From: REBR01 sp033721915
GTDB lineage: Bacteria > Pseudomonadota > Gammaproteobacteria > Pseudomonadales > Oleiphilaceae
Assembly: GCA_033721915.1 (NCBI GenBank)
Contig: JAWWAC010000038.1
Location: forward strand, 1-28,908
Length of the DNA stretch: 28,908 nt
Direction: 5' to 3'
A program made the translations under genes and the position numbers. The notes under the pieces were generated by a model. It was not told the origin of the DNA. It did no database searches and saw nothing but the letters and a program-made list of their open reading frames with translations. Every line of letters starts with the position of its first letter. Position 1 is the stretch's first letter. Shown one piece after another: positions 1 to 7,844 of the stretch.

Positions 1-710
1 ACCCGGTCCGCCACAGGCCCGCCCCGCTGCCAGCGGTGCTCACTGAGGTAATTGGCCACGCTGCCAATGGCATCCACCGGGTTGTCCAGAATCTCCGCCA
101 CGCCGTCTTCATCGAAATCCACCCCGTAATGGCGGTAGCTGCTGGCGATAAACTGGCCATAGCCCATGGCACCGGCGTAGGAGCCTTTCAGTGCCAGTGG
201 GTCAAAGCCCTGCTCCCGGCTCAGAAGCAGAAAATGCTTGAGCTCGCTGCGGAAAAACCGGCTGCGGGGTGGGTAATCAAAGGCCAGTGTGGCCAGTGCG
301 TCGATCACCCGGTGATCCCCCCGCTTGCGGCCATAGGCGGTTTCCACGCCGATCACTGCGGCAATAATGGCGGGGTCCACACCGTATTGCTCACGGGCCC
401 GTGACAGTGCCTGGCTGTATTCCGCCATGAATTCACGACCCTGACGGGTGCGGGCCTCCGTCAGGAAGATGGGTCGGTATTCCTTCCAGGTGAGTACCTT
501 TTCCGCCGGACGGCTGATGGATTCAATAATGCCGTCCTTTCGCTCGGCCCGGGACAGCCATTCCAGCAGCTGGTCCCGCTCAAAGCCGTGCTCAGCCACC
601 ATCTCGTCCACAAAAGAACGGGCCTTCGGGTGATCCCGGTAATCCGCCTGGGACTGCGGCGCCATCAACACGACCAGAGCCACCACGGCCAAGCCCTTGC
701 GTAACATCAT
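1..710 (-). CDS. mltB: Lytic murein transglycosylase B, 3' end cut off by window
   Basis: Lytic transglycosylase of the MltB family, which cleaves the glycan strands of peptidoglycan in the periplasm to give 1,6-anhydro ends. The 236 visible residues begin MMLRKGLAVV. The catalytic glutamate is at about residue 123 in GVETAYGR, followed by the family segment GAMGYGQFIASSY near residues 181-192. An AGGAGT ribosome site at 715-720 precedes two adjacent ATG codons at 710 and 707; either could start. Residues 1-22 look like a signal peptide ending SQA before Asp. There is no cysteine in a lipobox position, so this member looks soluble and periplasmic rather than a lipoprotein like E. coli MltB. 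It follows rodA by 160 bases, the usual place for mltB. The 160-base gap shows no convincing promoter or terminator. The C-terminus lies outside the window. Confidence 0.93.
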   Translation of the reverse strand, partial: MMLRKGLAVVALVVLMAPQSQADYRDHPKARSFVDEMVAEHGFERDQLLEWLSRAERKDGIIESISRPAEKVLTWKEYRPIFLTEARTRQGREFMAEYSQALSRAREQYGVDPAIIAAVIGVETAYGRKRGDHRVIDALATLAFDYPPRSRFFRSELKHFLLLSREQGFDPLALKGSYAGAMGYGQFIASSYRHYGVDFDEDGVAEILDNPVDAIGSVANYLSEHRWQRGGPVADR

Positions 711-870
711 CTGTACTCCTGGTGTCACCTCCGGCGCCCGGACGGGGCCTTGTGACGAGGGTCAATCAATGGGGAGCGTTAATGCCGCAAGACTAGCATG
801 GGGACAACAGAGCCTCCAGCTTGCCCGCCAACAGATGAAGCAAACGTAATGCCTGAGGCGCCCTGCGGCA

Positions 871-2019
871 TCAACCCTCGGTCAGCATCCGCCGGTGGGT
901 GTGCACCGACATGAGGATGCCGAATCCGGCCATCAGCGTCAGCATGGAGGTACCGCCGTAACTGACCAGTGGCAGCGGCACACCCACCACCGGCAGTATG
1001 CCGCTGACCATGCCCACATTGACAAACACGTAGGTGAAGAACGTCAGTATCAGCCCCCCGGACAGAAGCCGGGCAAAGGAGTCCTGACCCCGGGCGGCAA
1101 TAAAGAGCCCGCGCATCACAATCAGCAGATACAGAGCCAGCAGCACCATCATGCCAATGAAACCGAACTCCTCCGCCAGCACCGCCACGATGAAGTCGGT
1201 GTGACTCTCCGGCAGAAAATCCAGGCTGGACTGGGTGCCCTGATCCCAGCCCTTGCCACTGAGTCCGCCGGAGCCGATGGCGGTTTTCGACTGGGTGATG
1301 TTCCAGCCCGCCCCCAGGGGGTCACTGCCCGGGTTCAGCAGGGTCAGTATGCGTTGCTTCTGGTATTCTCTCAGGGCAAACAGCCAGAGGCCGGGGGCCA
1401 CCAGCAGAAACACACCCAGCAGTGAGCCGATCAGCTTCCAGCTCAGTCCGGCCAGAAACAGCACAAAGAGCCCGGAAGCCCCCACCAGAAGAGCGGTGCC
1501 CAGATCCGGCTGATTGGCAATCAGCAGCACCGGCAGCGCCAGCAGGACAAACACCACGGCAATCGCGGCGGGACGGGGTGGCAGTGTGCGGCTGGCCAGA
1601 TACCAGGCCACCATCATGGGCACACCCAGTTTCATGAACTCCGAGGGCTGGAAACGGGGCAGCCCGGGCAGGCTCAGCCAGCGCTGTGCGCCCTTGGAGC
1701 CCACGCCCATCACCATCACCAGCACCAGTGCCACCAGGCCCGCGCCATAGAGCCAGGGTGTCCAGCGCCGGTAAACCGACGGGTCGATCTGGGCAAAACC
1801 CAGCATCAGAACGAAAGAGACGGCAAAGCGGGTGGCCTGCTGCCTGACGGTGCCAAGACCGTCATCACTGGCGCTGTAGAGCACCATCATGCCAAAGCCC
1901 ACCAGCAGCAACAGCAACAGCAGCAGCCAGGGGTCCAGGTGCAGCCGTGTCATCCAGCCGCTGCGGCGCTGGAAATAACCCGGGTCCATGGGAATCTGGC
2001 GCACAAAATCCCGGCTCAT
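871..2019 (-). CDS. rodA: Rod shape-determining SEDS glycosyltransferase RodA
   Basis: SEDS-family peptidoglycan polymerase that extends glycan strands from lipid II in the elongasome and works as a pair with PBP2. The 382 residues are almost all hydrophobic, with about ten membrane segments, close to the usual 370-380. Family segments visible include NQPDLGTALL near the middle, TDFIVAVLAEEFGFIG, and the C-terminal PLPLVSYGGTSML. The start ATG overlaps the mrdA stop by four bases (ATGA), with GAGGA just upstream in the mrdA 3' end, so the two are translationally coupled. This matches the obligate RodA/PBP2 partnership. The N-terminus is about ten residues longer than many homologues, and a second Met at residue 11 is a weaker alternative start. 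Confidence 0.97.
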   Translation of the reverse strand: MSRDFVRQIPMDPGYFQRRSGWMTRLHLDPWLLLLLLLLVGFGMMVLYSASDDGLGTVRQQATRFAVSFVLMLGFAQIDPSVYRRWTPWLYGAGLVALVLVMVMGVGSKGAQRWLSLPGLPRFQPSEFMKLGVPMMVAWYLASRTLPPRPAAIAVVFVLLALPVLLIANQPDLGTALLVGASGLFVLFLAGLSWKLIGSLLGVFLLVAPGLWLFALREYQKQRILTLLNPGSDPLGAGWNITQSKTAIGSGGLSGKGWDQGTQSSLDFLPESHTDFIVAVLAEEFGFIGMMVLLALYLLIVMRGLFIAARGQDSFARLLSGGLILTFFTYVFVNVGMVSGILPVVGVPLPLVSYGGTSMLTLMAGFGILMSVHTHRRMLTEG

Positions 2020-3905
2020 AGCTCGTCCTCATTCGCCGCAATGGGCTGCACTGTCATGACTTCGGGAAAACCGTTGATCCAGGCATCCGTTACCTGACGG
2101 GCCACCGGCGCGGCGGTGGCGCCGCCACTGCCGCCATTCTCCACCAGCACCGCCACGGCGATCTGCGGGTCTTCCGCCGGGGCAAAGGCCACATACAGGG
2201 CGTGATCCCGCATGCGCTCTTCCAGCTCCTCCGCGTCATACTCCTCCCCCGCCAGGCTGAACACCTGTGATGTGCCTGTCTTGCCCGCCATGCGGTACTC
2301 CAGCCCCCGGGATATGCTGCGTGCCGTACCCCGCTGCCCGTGCACCACATCCTCCATGGCGCCAATCACATAGTCCCATTCATCCTCGGAGCCGATGGTC
2401 ACCCCCTGGATGTCCGCATCCGCCAGCCAGATTTCCCCGTGGGGTTCCCCATTCACGCTTTTCAGGTGCCGCGGCGAATGCCATTGGCCTCGATTGGCCG
2501 TGGTGGCGGTCACCGCCGCCAACTGCAGGGGGGTGGAGAGAAAGTAGCCCTGGCCGATGCTCATGTTGATGGTATCGCCGGGGTACCAGGCCTCCCCCTC
2601 GGCGCGTCTTTTCCATTCGCGGCTTGGCAGTATGCCGGCACGCTCATCCCGCACATCCAGTGAGGTGACACGGCCAAACCCGAACTGCGCCAGATGGTGG
2701 GCCATCAGGTCCACCCCCATGTCATGGGCCATGCGGTAAAAGAAGGTGTCATTGGAGCGGACAATGGAGTCGTACAGATTGATGCGCCCCATGCCGTCAC
2801 GGTCCCAGTTGCGGAAACGCTGTGTGGAGTTGGGCAGCTGGTACCAGCCGCGGTCGAAAATGGTGGTGTCCTTTTCCACGGCCCCCGTGGCCAGACCCAC
2901 CAGGGCCAGCATGGGCTTGATGGTGGAACCCGGCGGGTATTGCCCCCGGGTGGCGCGGTTGAACAGGGGTACATCCGGGGAATCCCGCAAAGCGGCGTAG
3001 CTGGCATGGTCGATGCCGGTAACAAACTGGTTGGCGTCAAAACTGGGGGTACTGACCTGGGCCAGTATGGCCCCGGTGTCCGGTTCGATGGCCACCACAG
3101 CACCCCGGTGGCCCTTCAGGGCCTGGTGCGCCACCTGTTGCAGCCGGATATCCAGGTTCAGCTGCAGGTTATTCCCCGGTGTGGGGTTCTCACGCTCCAG
3201 TACCCGCATGACACGTCCACGGGCATTGGTTTCCACGTTCTGGAATCCCACCCTGCCGTGGAGCAGGTCTTCGTACTCCCGCTCGATGCCGCTTTTGCCC
3301 GTGTAATGGGTGCCGGCGTAACGCACCGGATCCAGCCGCTGCAGATCCTGCTCGTTGATGCGCCCCACATAGCCCAGCACATGGGAGGTGAGCGCCCCGT
3401 AGGGGTAATAGCGCACCAGCTGGGCGTCCACCTCCACACCCGGCAGACGGTGGCGGTTCACGGCCAGGCGGGCCATTTCCCGCTCATCCAGGTGGTAGCG
3501 CACTGGCACGGACTCAAAAGGGCGGCGGCGCTGGTTGAGGCGCTGCTCAAAGCGCTCCACTTCCTGGGGGGTCAGGTCCACCAGGGCCTTGAGTTCCTTC
3601 ATCAGCTCGCCCAGGTGACTGGCCCGCTCCGGCAGTATGGTGAGGCTGAACACGGGGCGGTTTTCCGCCAGCAGCCGGCCATTGCGGTCGGTAATCAGCC
3701 CCCGTGTCGGTGCCACCGGCTGGACCTGGACCCGGTTACGGTCGGACAGGGTGGCGTACAGCTGGTTATCCAGTATCTGCAACTGGTAAAGCCGCAAACC
3801 CAAGACGCCACTGAGCAGCAGCACGATGATCATCGCCACCATCACGCGACTCTGGAACAGGTGTTTTTCCTGCAGCGTGTCTTTGAGCGTGCCCCAGTCC
3901 ATCAT
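2016..3905 (-). CDS. mrdA: Penicillin-binding protein 2 (elongasome transpeptidase)
   Basis: Class B penicillin-binding protein that crosslinks new peptidoglycan during cell elongation, anchored in the inner membrane. From the start chosen here it has 629 residues. A single membrane segment lies near residues 20-40, followed by the PBP dimerisation domain and the transpeptidase domain. Active-site motifs are STIK (nucleophile Ser327), SND (384-386) and KTGT (542-545). The frame stays open a further 46 codons upstream, but that part lies inside rlmH. The ATG at 3905 shares its A with the rlmH TGA stop and is followed at once by a second ATG. There is no strong ribosome site, so translation probably depends on coupling to rlmH. 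The 3' end overlaps rodA by four bases. Confidence 0.96.
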   Translation of the reverse strand: MMDWGTLKDTLQEKHLFQSRVMVAMIIVLLLSGVLGLRLYQLQILDNQLYATLSDRNRVQVQPVAPTRGLITDRNGRLLAENRPVFSLTILPERASHLGELMKELKALVDLTPQEVERFEQRLNQRRRPFESVPVRYHLDEREMARLAVNRHRLPGVEVDAQLVRYYPYGALTSHVLGYVGRINEQDLQRLDPVRYAGTHYTGKSGIEREYEDLLHGRVGFQNVETNARGRVMRVLERENPTPGNNLQLNLDIRLQQVAHQALKGHRGAVVAIEPDTGAILAQVSTPSFDANQFVTGIDHASYAALRDSPDVPLFNRATRGQYPPGSTIKPMLALVGLATGAVEKDTTIFDRGWYQLPNSTQRFRNWDRDGMGRINLYDSIVRSNDTFFYRMAHDMGVDLMAHHLAQFGFGRVTSLDVRDERAGILPSREWKRRAEGEAWYPGDTINMSIGQGYFLSTPLQLAAVTATTANRGQWHSPRHLKSVNGEPHGEIWLADADIQGVTIGSEDEWDYVIGAMEDVVHGQRGTARSISRGLEYRMAGKTGTSQVFSLAGEEYDAEELEERMRDHALYVAFAPAEDPQIAVAVLVENGGSGGATAAPVARQVTDAWINGFPEVMTVQPIAANEDEL

Positions 3906-4381
3906 CAGCCGGCCCGGTGGTAAGGGTGGTTGTTGTTCAGGCTCCAGGCGCGGTAAAGCTGCTCGGCCAGCAGAATCCGCACCAGAGGGTGAGGCAGCGT
4001 CAGTGGGGAGAGGGACCAGTGAACTTCGGCGCGCTGGCGACATTCCCCGGAGAGCCCGTCAGGGCCGCCCACCAGGAACACCACATCGCTGCCCTGCATC
4101 TGCCAGTCTTTCATATGGTCCGCCAGACGCTCCGTGGACCAGCTCTGGCCGTTCACCTCAAGGGCAATCACCCGGTCATCGGGACGCACAGCGGCCAGCA
4201 TCTGGCGGCTTTCTGCGGAGACCGCCCGGGCAATGTCCGGATTGCGCCCGGAGCGCTTCCCCAGCGGGATCTCGGTGAGCTCCACCGGCATCTCCCGGGG
4301 CATCCGTTTGCAGTAGCTGTCCATGCCTTCGCTGACCCAGCCGGGCATCTTCTGGCCGGCACATAACAGGCGCAAACGCAT
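3905..4381 (-). CDS. rlmH: 23S rRNA pseudouridine(1915) N3-methyltransferase RlmH
   Basis: SPOUT-class methyltransferase that adds a methyl group to pseudouridine 1915 in helix 69 of 23S rRNA on assembled ribosomes. It has 158 residues, about the family length of 155. The SAM-binding trefoil knot is visible in VFLVGGPDGL near residues 100-109, and the C-terminal signature LSPLTLPHPLVR is followed by an AEQLYRAW segment. The start is three bases after the rsfS stop and the stop overlaps the mrdA start by one base. It therefore sits in the usual nadD-rsfS-rlmH-mrdA-rodA operon joining ribosome maturation to cell elongation genes. Confidence 0.97.
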   Translation of the reverse strand: MRLRLLCAGQKMPGWVSEGMDSYCKRMPREMPVELTEIPLGKRSGRNPDIARAVSAESRQMLAAVRPDDRVIALEVNGQSWSTERLADHMKDWQMQGSDVVFLVGGPDGLSGECRQRAEVHWSLSPLTLPHPLVRILLAEQLYRAWSLNNNHPYHRAG

Positions 4382-4384
4382 GGA

Positions 4385-4735
4385 TTATTCGGGCCCGGCC
4401 ATTTCCAGCCCGGGGGCATCGCGCCAGAAGCGCTCCAGGTCGTAGAACTCCCGGGCCGCGGGCAGCATCACATGCAGTATCACATCCCCCAGATCCACCA
4501 GGACCCAGTCGCTGCCATTGCCACCCTCCACCCTGGGCGGCGTGTTGCCTTCACTCTTGGCCGAGACCACCACGTGTTCGGCGATGGAAAAGACGTGTCG
4601 CCTGGAGGTACCCGAGGCGATAATCATGTAATCCGCCACACTGGTGCGGTCGCGCACATCCAGTACTACCACGTCTTCACCCTTGCGATCGGCAACCGCG
4701 TTGCTGATCAGTTCTTTCAGTGCCTCTGCCTGCAT
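4385..4735 (-). CDS. rsfS: Ribosomal silencing factor RsfS
   Basis: RsfS (Iojap/DUF143 family) binds ribosomal protein uL14 on the 50S subunit and blocks subunit joining when nutrients are scarce. The 116 residues carry the family core VVVLDVRDRTSVADYMIIASG, here changed only slightly, the ASGTSRRHV turn, and the later segments SDWVLVDLGDVILHVM and YDLERFW. The length is slightly above the common 105. The upstream ribosome site is weak. It lies 61 bases after nadD and 3 bases before rlmH, the normal gammaproteobacterial arrangement. Confidence 0.96.
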   Translation of the reverse strand: MQAEALKELISNAVADRKGEDVVVLDVRDRTSVADYMIIASGTSRRHVFSIAEHVVVSAKSEGNTPPRVEGGNGSDWVLVDLGDVILHVMLPAAREFYDLERFWRDAPGLEMAGPE

Positions 4736-4796
4736 AATGTCTCTGGACCCCTGGTTAAAAAAGACCGCCGCCGTAACACGTCCCGACGTTCAGTGG

Positions 4797-5432
4797 TTAT
4801 TTCCGGTACAGCCCCTGCCGGACGATATACGCCTGCACCGCCTCTGGTAACAGATAGCGGATGGAGCGCCCTGACGCCACCCGTTCACGGATGCCGGTGG
4901 CGGAGATGGCCAGCAGCGGCGGATGGGTCAGCAGGATATGCCCTGCCGGCCGGGACGCCAGACTGGCCGCGTCCTCCACTTCGTGGGCCCTGAGCCACTG
5001 CACCGCCTCGTGACTCTCATCCAGCCGGTAATCCGGCCTGGCCACCACCAGCACATGGGCCAGCTGCGGAATGGTCTCGGCCTCATGCCATTGGGGCAGC
5101 CCGGCGAAGGCGTCCATCCCCATGACAAGGACGATCGGTGTTGAGGGGCCGAGTTCCCGGCGCAGTTCGCGCAGCGTGTCGGCACTGTAGGAGGTGGCGG
5201 TACGATGCAGCTCCCGTTCATCCACCACCAGCCCCGGCTCCCCCGCCACGGCCAGTCGCAACATGGCCAGACGCTGTTCGGCGTCGGCCGCGGGCTGATC
5301 ACGGTGGGGAGGCACCAGACTGGGCATCAGGTGGATACGTCCGGCACCGAGACGCTCGCGCAGTTCCACCGCCACCCTCAGGTGGCCGTGGTGCACCGGA
5401 TCAAAGGTGCCACCCATCACAATGTGGAGCAT
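4797..5432 (-). CDS. nadD: Nicotinate-nucleotide adenylyltransferase NadD
   Basis: Transfers AMP from ATP to nicotinate mononucleotide, making deamido-NAD in NAD synthesis in the cytosol. The 211 residues match the family length. The nucleotidyltransferase motif GGTFDPVHHGHL is at residues 8-19, with the family's C-terminal ISATGIRERV segment near residue 175. The start ATG at 5432 has GAGGTG seven bases upstream, and the proA stop is only 11 bases away, so nadD is in the proA operon. Nothing in the protein is unusual. Confidence 0.97.
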   Translation of the reverse strand: MLHIVMGGTFDPVHHGHLRVAVELRERLGAGRIHLMPSLVPPHRDQPAADAEQRLAMLRLAVAGEPGLVVDERELHRTATSYSADTLRELRRELGPSTPIVLVMGMDAFAGLPQWHEAETIPQLAHVLVVARPDYRLDESHEAVQWLRAHEVEDAASLASRPAGHILLTHPPLLAISATGIRERVASGRSIRYLLPEAVQAYIVRQGLYRK

Positions 5433-5443
5433 AACAGAGCACC

Positions 5444-6700
5444 TCAGGAGCGGATATGACCGTCACCGAAAACGACGTATTTTTCCGAGGTGAGCCCCTC
5501 CAGACCCACAGGCCCACGGGCATGGAGCTTGTCCGTGGAAATGCCGATTTCCGCCCCCAGCCCGTACTCGAAGCCGTCTGCAAAGCGGGTGGAGGCGTTG
5601 GCCATGACGGAGCTGGAGTCCACCTCGGTGATAAAGCGCCGTACGTGGGCGTAGTTCTCCGAAAGGATGCTGTCGGTATGCTGTGAGCTGTAGCGGTTGA
5701 TATGGGCAATGGCCTCGTCCAGTCCGTCCACCACGCGGATGGCCAGTATCGGGGCCAGGTATTCGCTCTCCCAGTCCTGCTCCGTGGCGGGCAGCGCCTC
5801 TGGCAGGATTTCACGGGTGCGCTCACAGCCACGCAGCTCCACACCCGCCCCGGTCAGTACCGTGGCGATGGCCGGCAGCATGGTGGCCGCCACCGGCGCG
5901 TCCACCAGCAGGGTTTCCAGTGTGTTGCAGGTGCCGTAGCGCTGGGTCTTGGAGTTGACCGTCACCGCCAGTGCCTTGTCCGGATCCGCGTCACGGTCGA
6001 TATAGACATGGCAGATGCCATCCAGGTGCTTGATCACCGGCACCCTGGCATCACGGCTGATACGCTCGATCAGCCCCTTGCCGCCACGGGGAACGATCAC
6101 ATCCACATACTCCGGGTGAGTGATCAGCTCCCCCACCGCGGTCCTGTCGGTGGTTTCAATGACCTGCACCGCGTCCGCCGGCAGACCGGCGACGGTCAGC
6201 CCCTGGTGGACACAGCGGGCAATGGCCTGGTTGCTGTGTATGGACTCGGAGCCACCACGGAGTATGCAGGCGTTGCCGGACTTGAGGCACAGACTGGCGG
6301 CATCCACGGTCACATTGGGGCGGGACTCGTAGATGATACCGATCACCCCCAGTGGAACCCGCATGCGGCCCACCTGGATGCCAGAGGGGCGATAGCGCAT
6401 GTCGCTGATCACGCCCACCGGATCCGCCAGTGACGCCACCTGGCGCAGCCCTTCGATCATGCTGTCGATACGGGCCGGTGTCAGTGTCAGTCGGTCCAGC
6501 ATGGCCGCGTCCAGGCCACTGTCACGGGCCGCTGACAGATCCCGCTCATTCTCGCCGGCCAGGGTGTCACGGGCCTGATCCAGTGACTCGGCAATGGCCA
6601 TCAGTGCCTGGTTGCGCTCGGCGGTGGTGGACCGGGCCACGGTACCGGCAGCGCGCCGTGCGCGCTGCCCGAGATCGGTCATGTAGGCGTGAATATCCAT
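5444..6700 (-). CDS. proA: Gamma-glutamyl phosphate reductase ProA
   Basis: NADPH-dependent reduction of gamma-glutamyl phosphate to glutamate 5-semialdehyde, the second step of proline synthesis, in the cytosol. The protein has 418 residues against 417 in E. coli. It has an aldehyde-dehydrogenase fold with the catalytic Cys near residue 258 in QRYGTCNTLE, an LRGGSES segment, and the usual C-terminal GLEGLTSEKYVVFG. The ATG at 6700 was chosen over an upstream in-frame start at 6742 because AGGAG lies four bases upstream and the N-terminus MDIHAYMTDLG then matches family length. It is the first gene of the proA-nadD-rsfS-rlmH-mrdA-rodA-mltB string. The usual partner proB is not adjacent. Confidence 0.97.
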   Translation of the reverse strand: MDIHAYMTDLGQRARRAAGTVARSTTAERNQALMAIAESLDQARDTLAGENERDLSAARDSGLDAAMLDRLTLTPARIDSMIEGLRQVASLADPVGVISDMRYRPSGIQVGRMRVPLGVIGIIYESRPNVTVDAASLCLKSGNACILRGGSESIHSNQAIARCVHQGLTVAGLPADAVQVIETTDRTAVGELITHPEYVDVIVPRGGKGLIERISRDARVPVIKHLDGICHVYIDRDADPDKALAVTVNSKTQRYGTCNTLETLLVDAPVAATMLPAIATVLTGAGVELRGCERTREILPEALPATEQDWESEYLAPILAIRVVDGLDEAIAHINRYSSQHTDSILSENYAHVRRFITEVDSSSVMANASTRFADGFEYGLGAEIGISTDKLHARGPVGLEGLTSEKYVVFGDGHIRS

Positions 6701-6741
6701 GCTGCTCCTGTTTTTATGACAGTGGCCATCACCCTGTCGCA

Positions 6742-6770
6742 CTGATGATGACGATTATTTCGTCTATTAT
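6742..6770 (+). promoter_or_regulatory. Candidate promoter for the GGDEF gene pair
   Basis: On the plus strand TATTAT (6765-6770, five of six) is preceded by CTGATG (6742-6747, three of six) at 17 bases. Its -10 box overlaps the -10 box of the proA promoter on the other strand, so the two could exclude each other. This is inferred from motif matching by eye only. Confidence 0.35.
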
Positions 6771-6794
6771 ACCCCTGACACGCCAGAATCCGAA
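6766..6794 (-). promoter_or_regulatory. Candidate sigma-70 promoter for the proA operon
   Basis: On the minus strand a perfect TATAAT (6766-6771) is preceded by TTCGGA (6789-6794) with 17 bases between. It lies about 65 bases before the proA start. The -35 element is weak (three of six), so the call rests mainly on the -10 box and the position between divergent genes. Confidence 0.5.
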
Positions 6795-6802
6795 CCGGCG
6801 TG
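6779..6802. repeat. Inverted repeat beside the proA promoter
   Basis: CACGCC (6779-6784) and GGCGTG (6797-6802) are perfect inverted copies 12 bases apart. They flank the -35 region of the proA promoter and lie just downstream of the plus-strand -10 box. This could be an operator or a chance match; no regulator can be named. Confidence 0.3.
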
Positions 6803-6860
6803 GCCGGGACAACAGCACATTCCCCTGGCGGACCACAACAACGGCGACTAAGGAAAGCCC

Positions 6861-7844
6861 TTGCATACTGAACAGCAGCTCCCACGCGCCTACCGGCACC
6901 TGTCACTCTATGCCGGCCTGCTGATTGCCCTGTTTGCCCTGCTGGCGGCGGCTCTGTCCCAGTGGCTGGCCGCCGGGGTGGCCATCATACTGACACTGCT
7001 GGCCGCCGCCCACCATGCACTGACCCGCAATCACGACCTGGCCCGGGGCCGCCCCGTGGTCAAGGTGGCCACACTGCTGATGCTGGTGCTGGCCTGGGGC
7101 ATACTCGACGGCCATCTGCCGGCCATGCTGACGTGGCTGTTCATGCTGCCGCTGATGATCTTCATGGCCTGGCGGCTGGTGCCCGCCATGGTCCTGACCG
7201 CCGGATTTGCCCTGCTGATGGGGGTGTTGACCCCGTCGTCCACACTGGGCCCTGAGAGACTTCAGCTGCTGCCCATGCTGATGCTCACCATCGCCCTGAC
7301 CGGGGTCTTTGTCTTTCTGCGGGAGTACAAATCCGCCCAGCTGGCGCCACTGCGCCGCACCGACGCACTGACACTGGCCTCTACCCAGGACACCCTCAAG
7401 CAGGACCTGGACAAGGAAATCCGCCGCAGTGAGCGGGAGGGCACGGCGCTGGCGGTGCTGTCACTGGCACTGGACCCGCCACAGAAACACCGCCCGGCAC
7501 TGCCCGGCGCCGACCGGGAATCCATGATCCAGCAGCTGGGGCGGCTGCTGCACCAGAGGCTGCGGGACTTCGATAATTATTACCGCCTGGCGGATGCGGG
7601 TTTTTTTGTGCTGTTGCCGGTCACCACCACCGCCGGCGCCATCCAGACGGCCCAGTCCCTGCGCCATGAAGCCGCCGAGCTGATGCGCACCCAGGGGGTG
7701 GCACTGACACTCAGCGTCGGCGTGGCGGGGCTCAACGTGGGAGACGATGTGGAAAGCCTGCAGCAGAAGGCACTGGATGCCCTGAACAGGGCACAGCGTC
7801 GTGGCGGCAATCAGGTGGAATCCTTCACGGAGACAGGCCCATGA
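6861..7844 (+). CDS. Membrane protein with degenerate GGDEF domain (first of pair)
   Basis: The 327-residue protein has about six membrane segments between residues 14 and 153, then a cytoplasmic GGDEF-fold domain (about 165-325). GGDEF domains normally make cyclic di-GMP from two GTP. Here the signature is ADAGF at 244-248, and the usual DxLTGLxNR stretch is reduced to TDALTLAST, so synthesis is unlikely. An RxxD motif (RDFD, 235-238) sits exactly five residues before the signature, the position of the cyclic di-GMP inhibitory site. A receptor role is therefore possible but is inference. The start is TTG at 6861, with AAGGA six bases upstream and an in-frame stop at 6849; no ATG is available before residue 73. 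The last four bases overlap the next gene. Confidence 0.82.
   Translation: MHTEQQLPRAYRHLSLYAGLLIALFALLAAALSQWLAAGVAIILTLLAAAHHALTRNHDLARGRPVVKVATLLMLVLAWGILDGHLPAMLTWLFMLPLMIFMAWRLVPAMVLTAGFALLMGVLTPSSTLGPERLQLLPMLMLTIALTGVFVFLREYKSAQLAPLRRTDALTLASTQDTLKQDLDKEIRRSEREGTALAVLSLALDPPQKHRPALPGADRESMIQQLGRLLHQRLRDFDNYYRLADAGFFVLLPVTTTAGAIQTAQSLRHEAAELMRTQGVALTLSVGVAGLNVGDDVESLQQKALDALNRAQRRGGNQVESFTETGP

Noticed and set aside
2694..3923. 409-codon open frame on the plus strand opposite mrdA
   Set aside because: It is the shadow of mrdA; there is no recognisable domain and no ribosome site.
3906..4043. 46-codon upstream extension of mrdA
   Set aside because: It lies inside rlmH in another frame and would put a Pro/Ala-rich stretch ahead of the membrane anchor; ATG 3905 fits the family length.
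5702..6433. 243-codon open frame on the plus strand opposite proA
   Set aside because: It is antisense to a fully conserved proA and its composition is that of a shadow frame.
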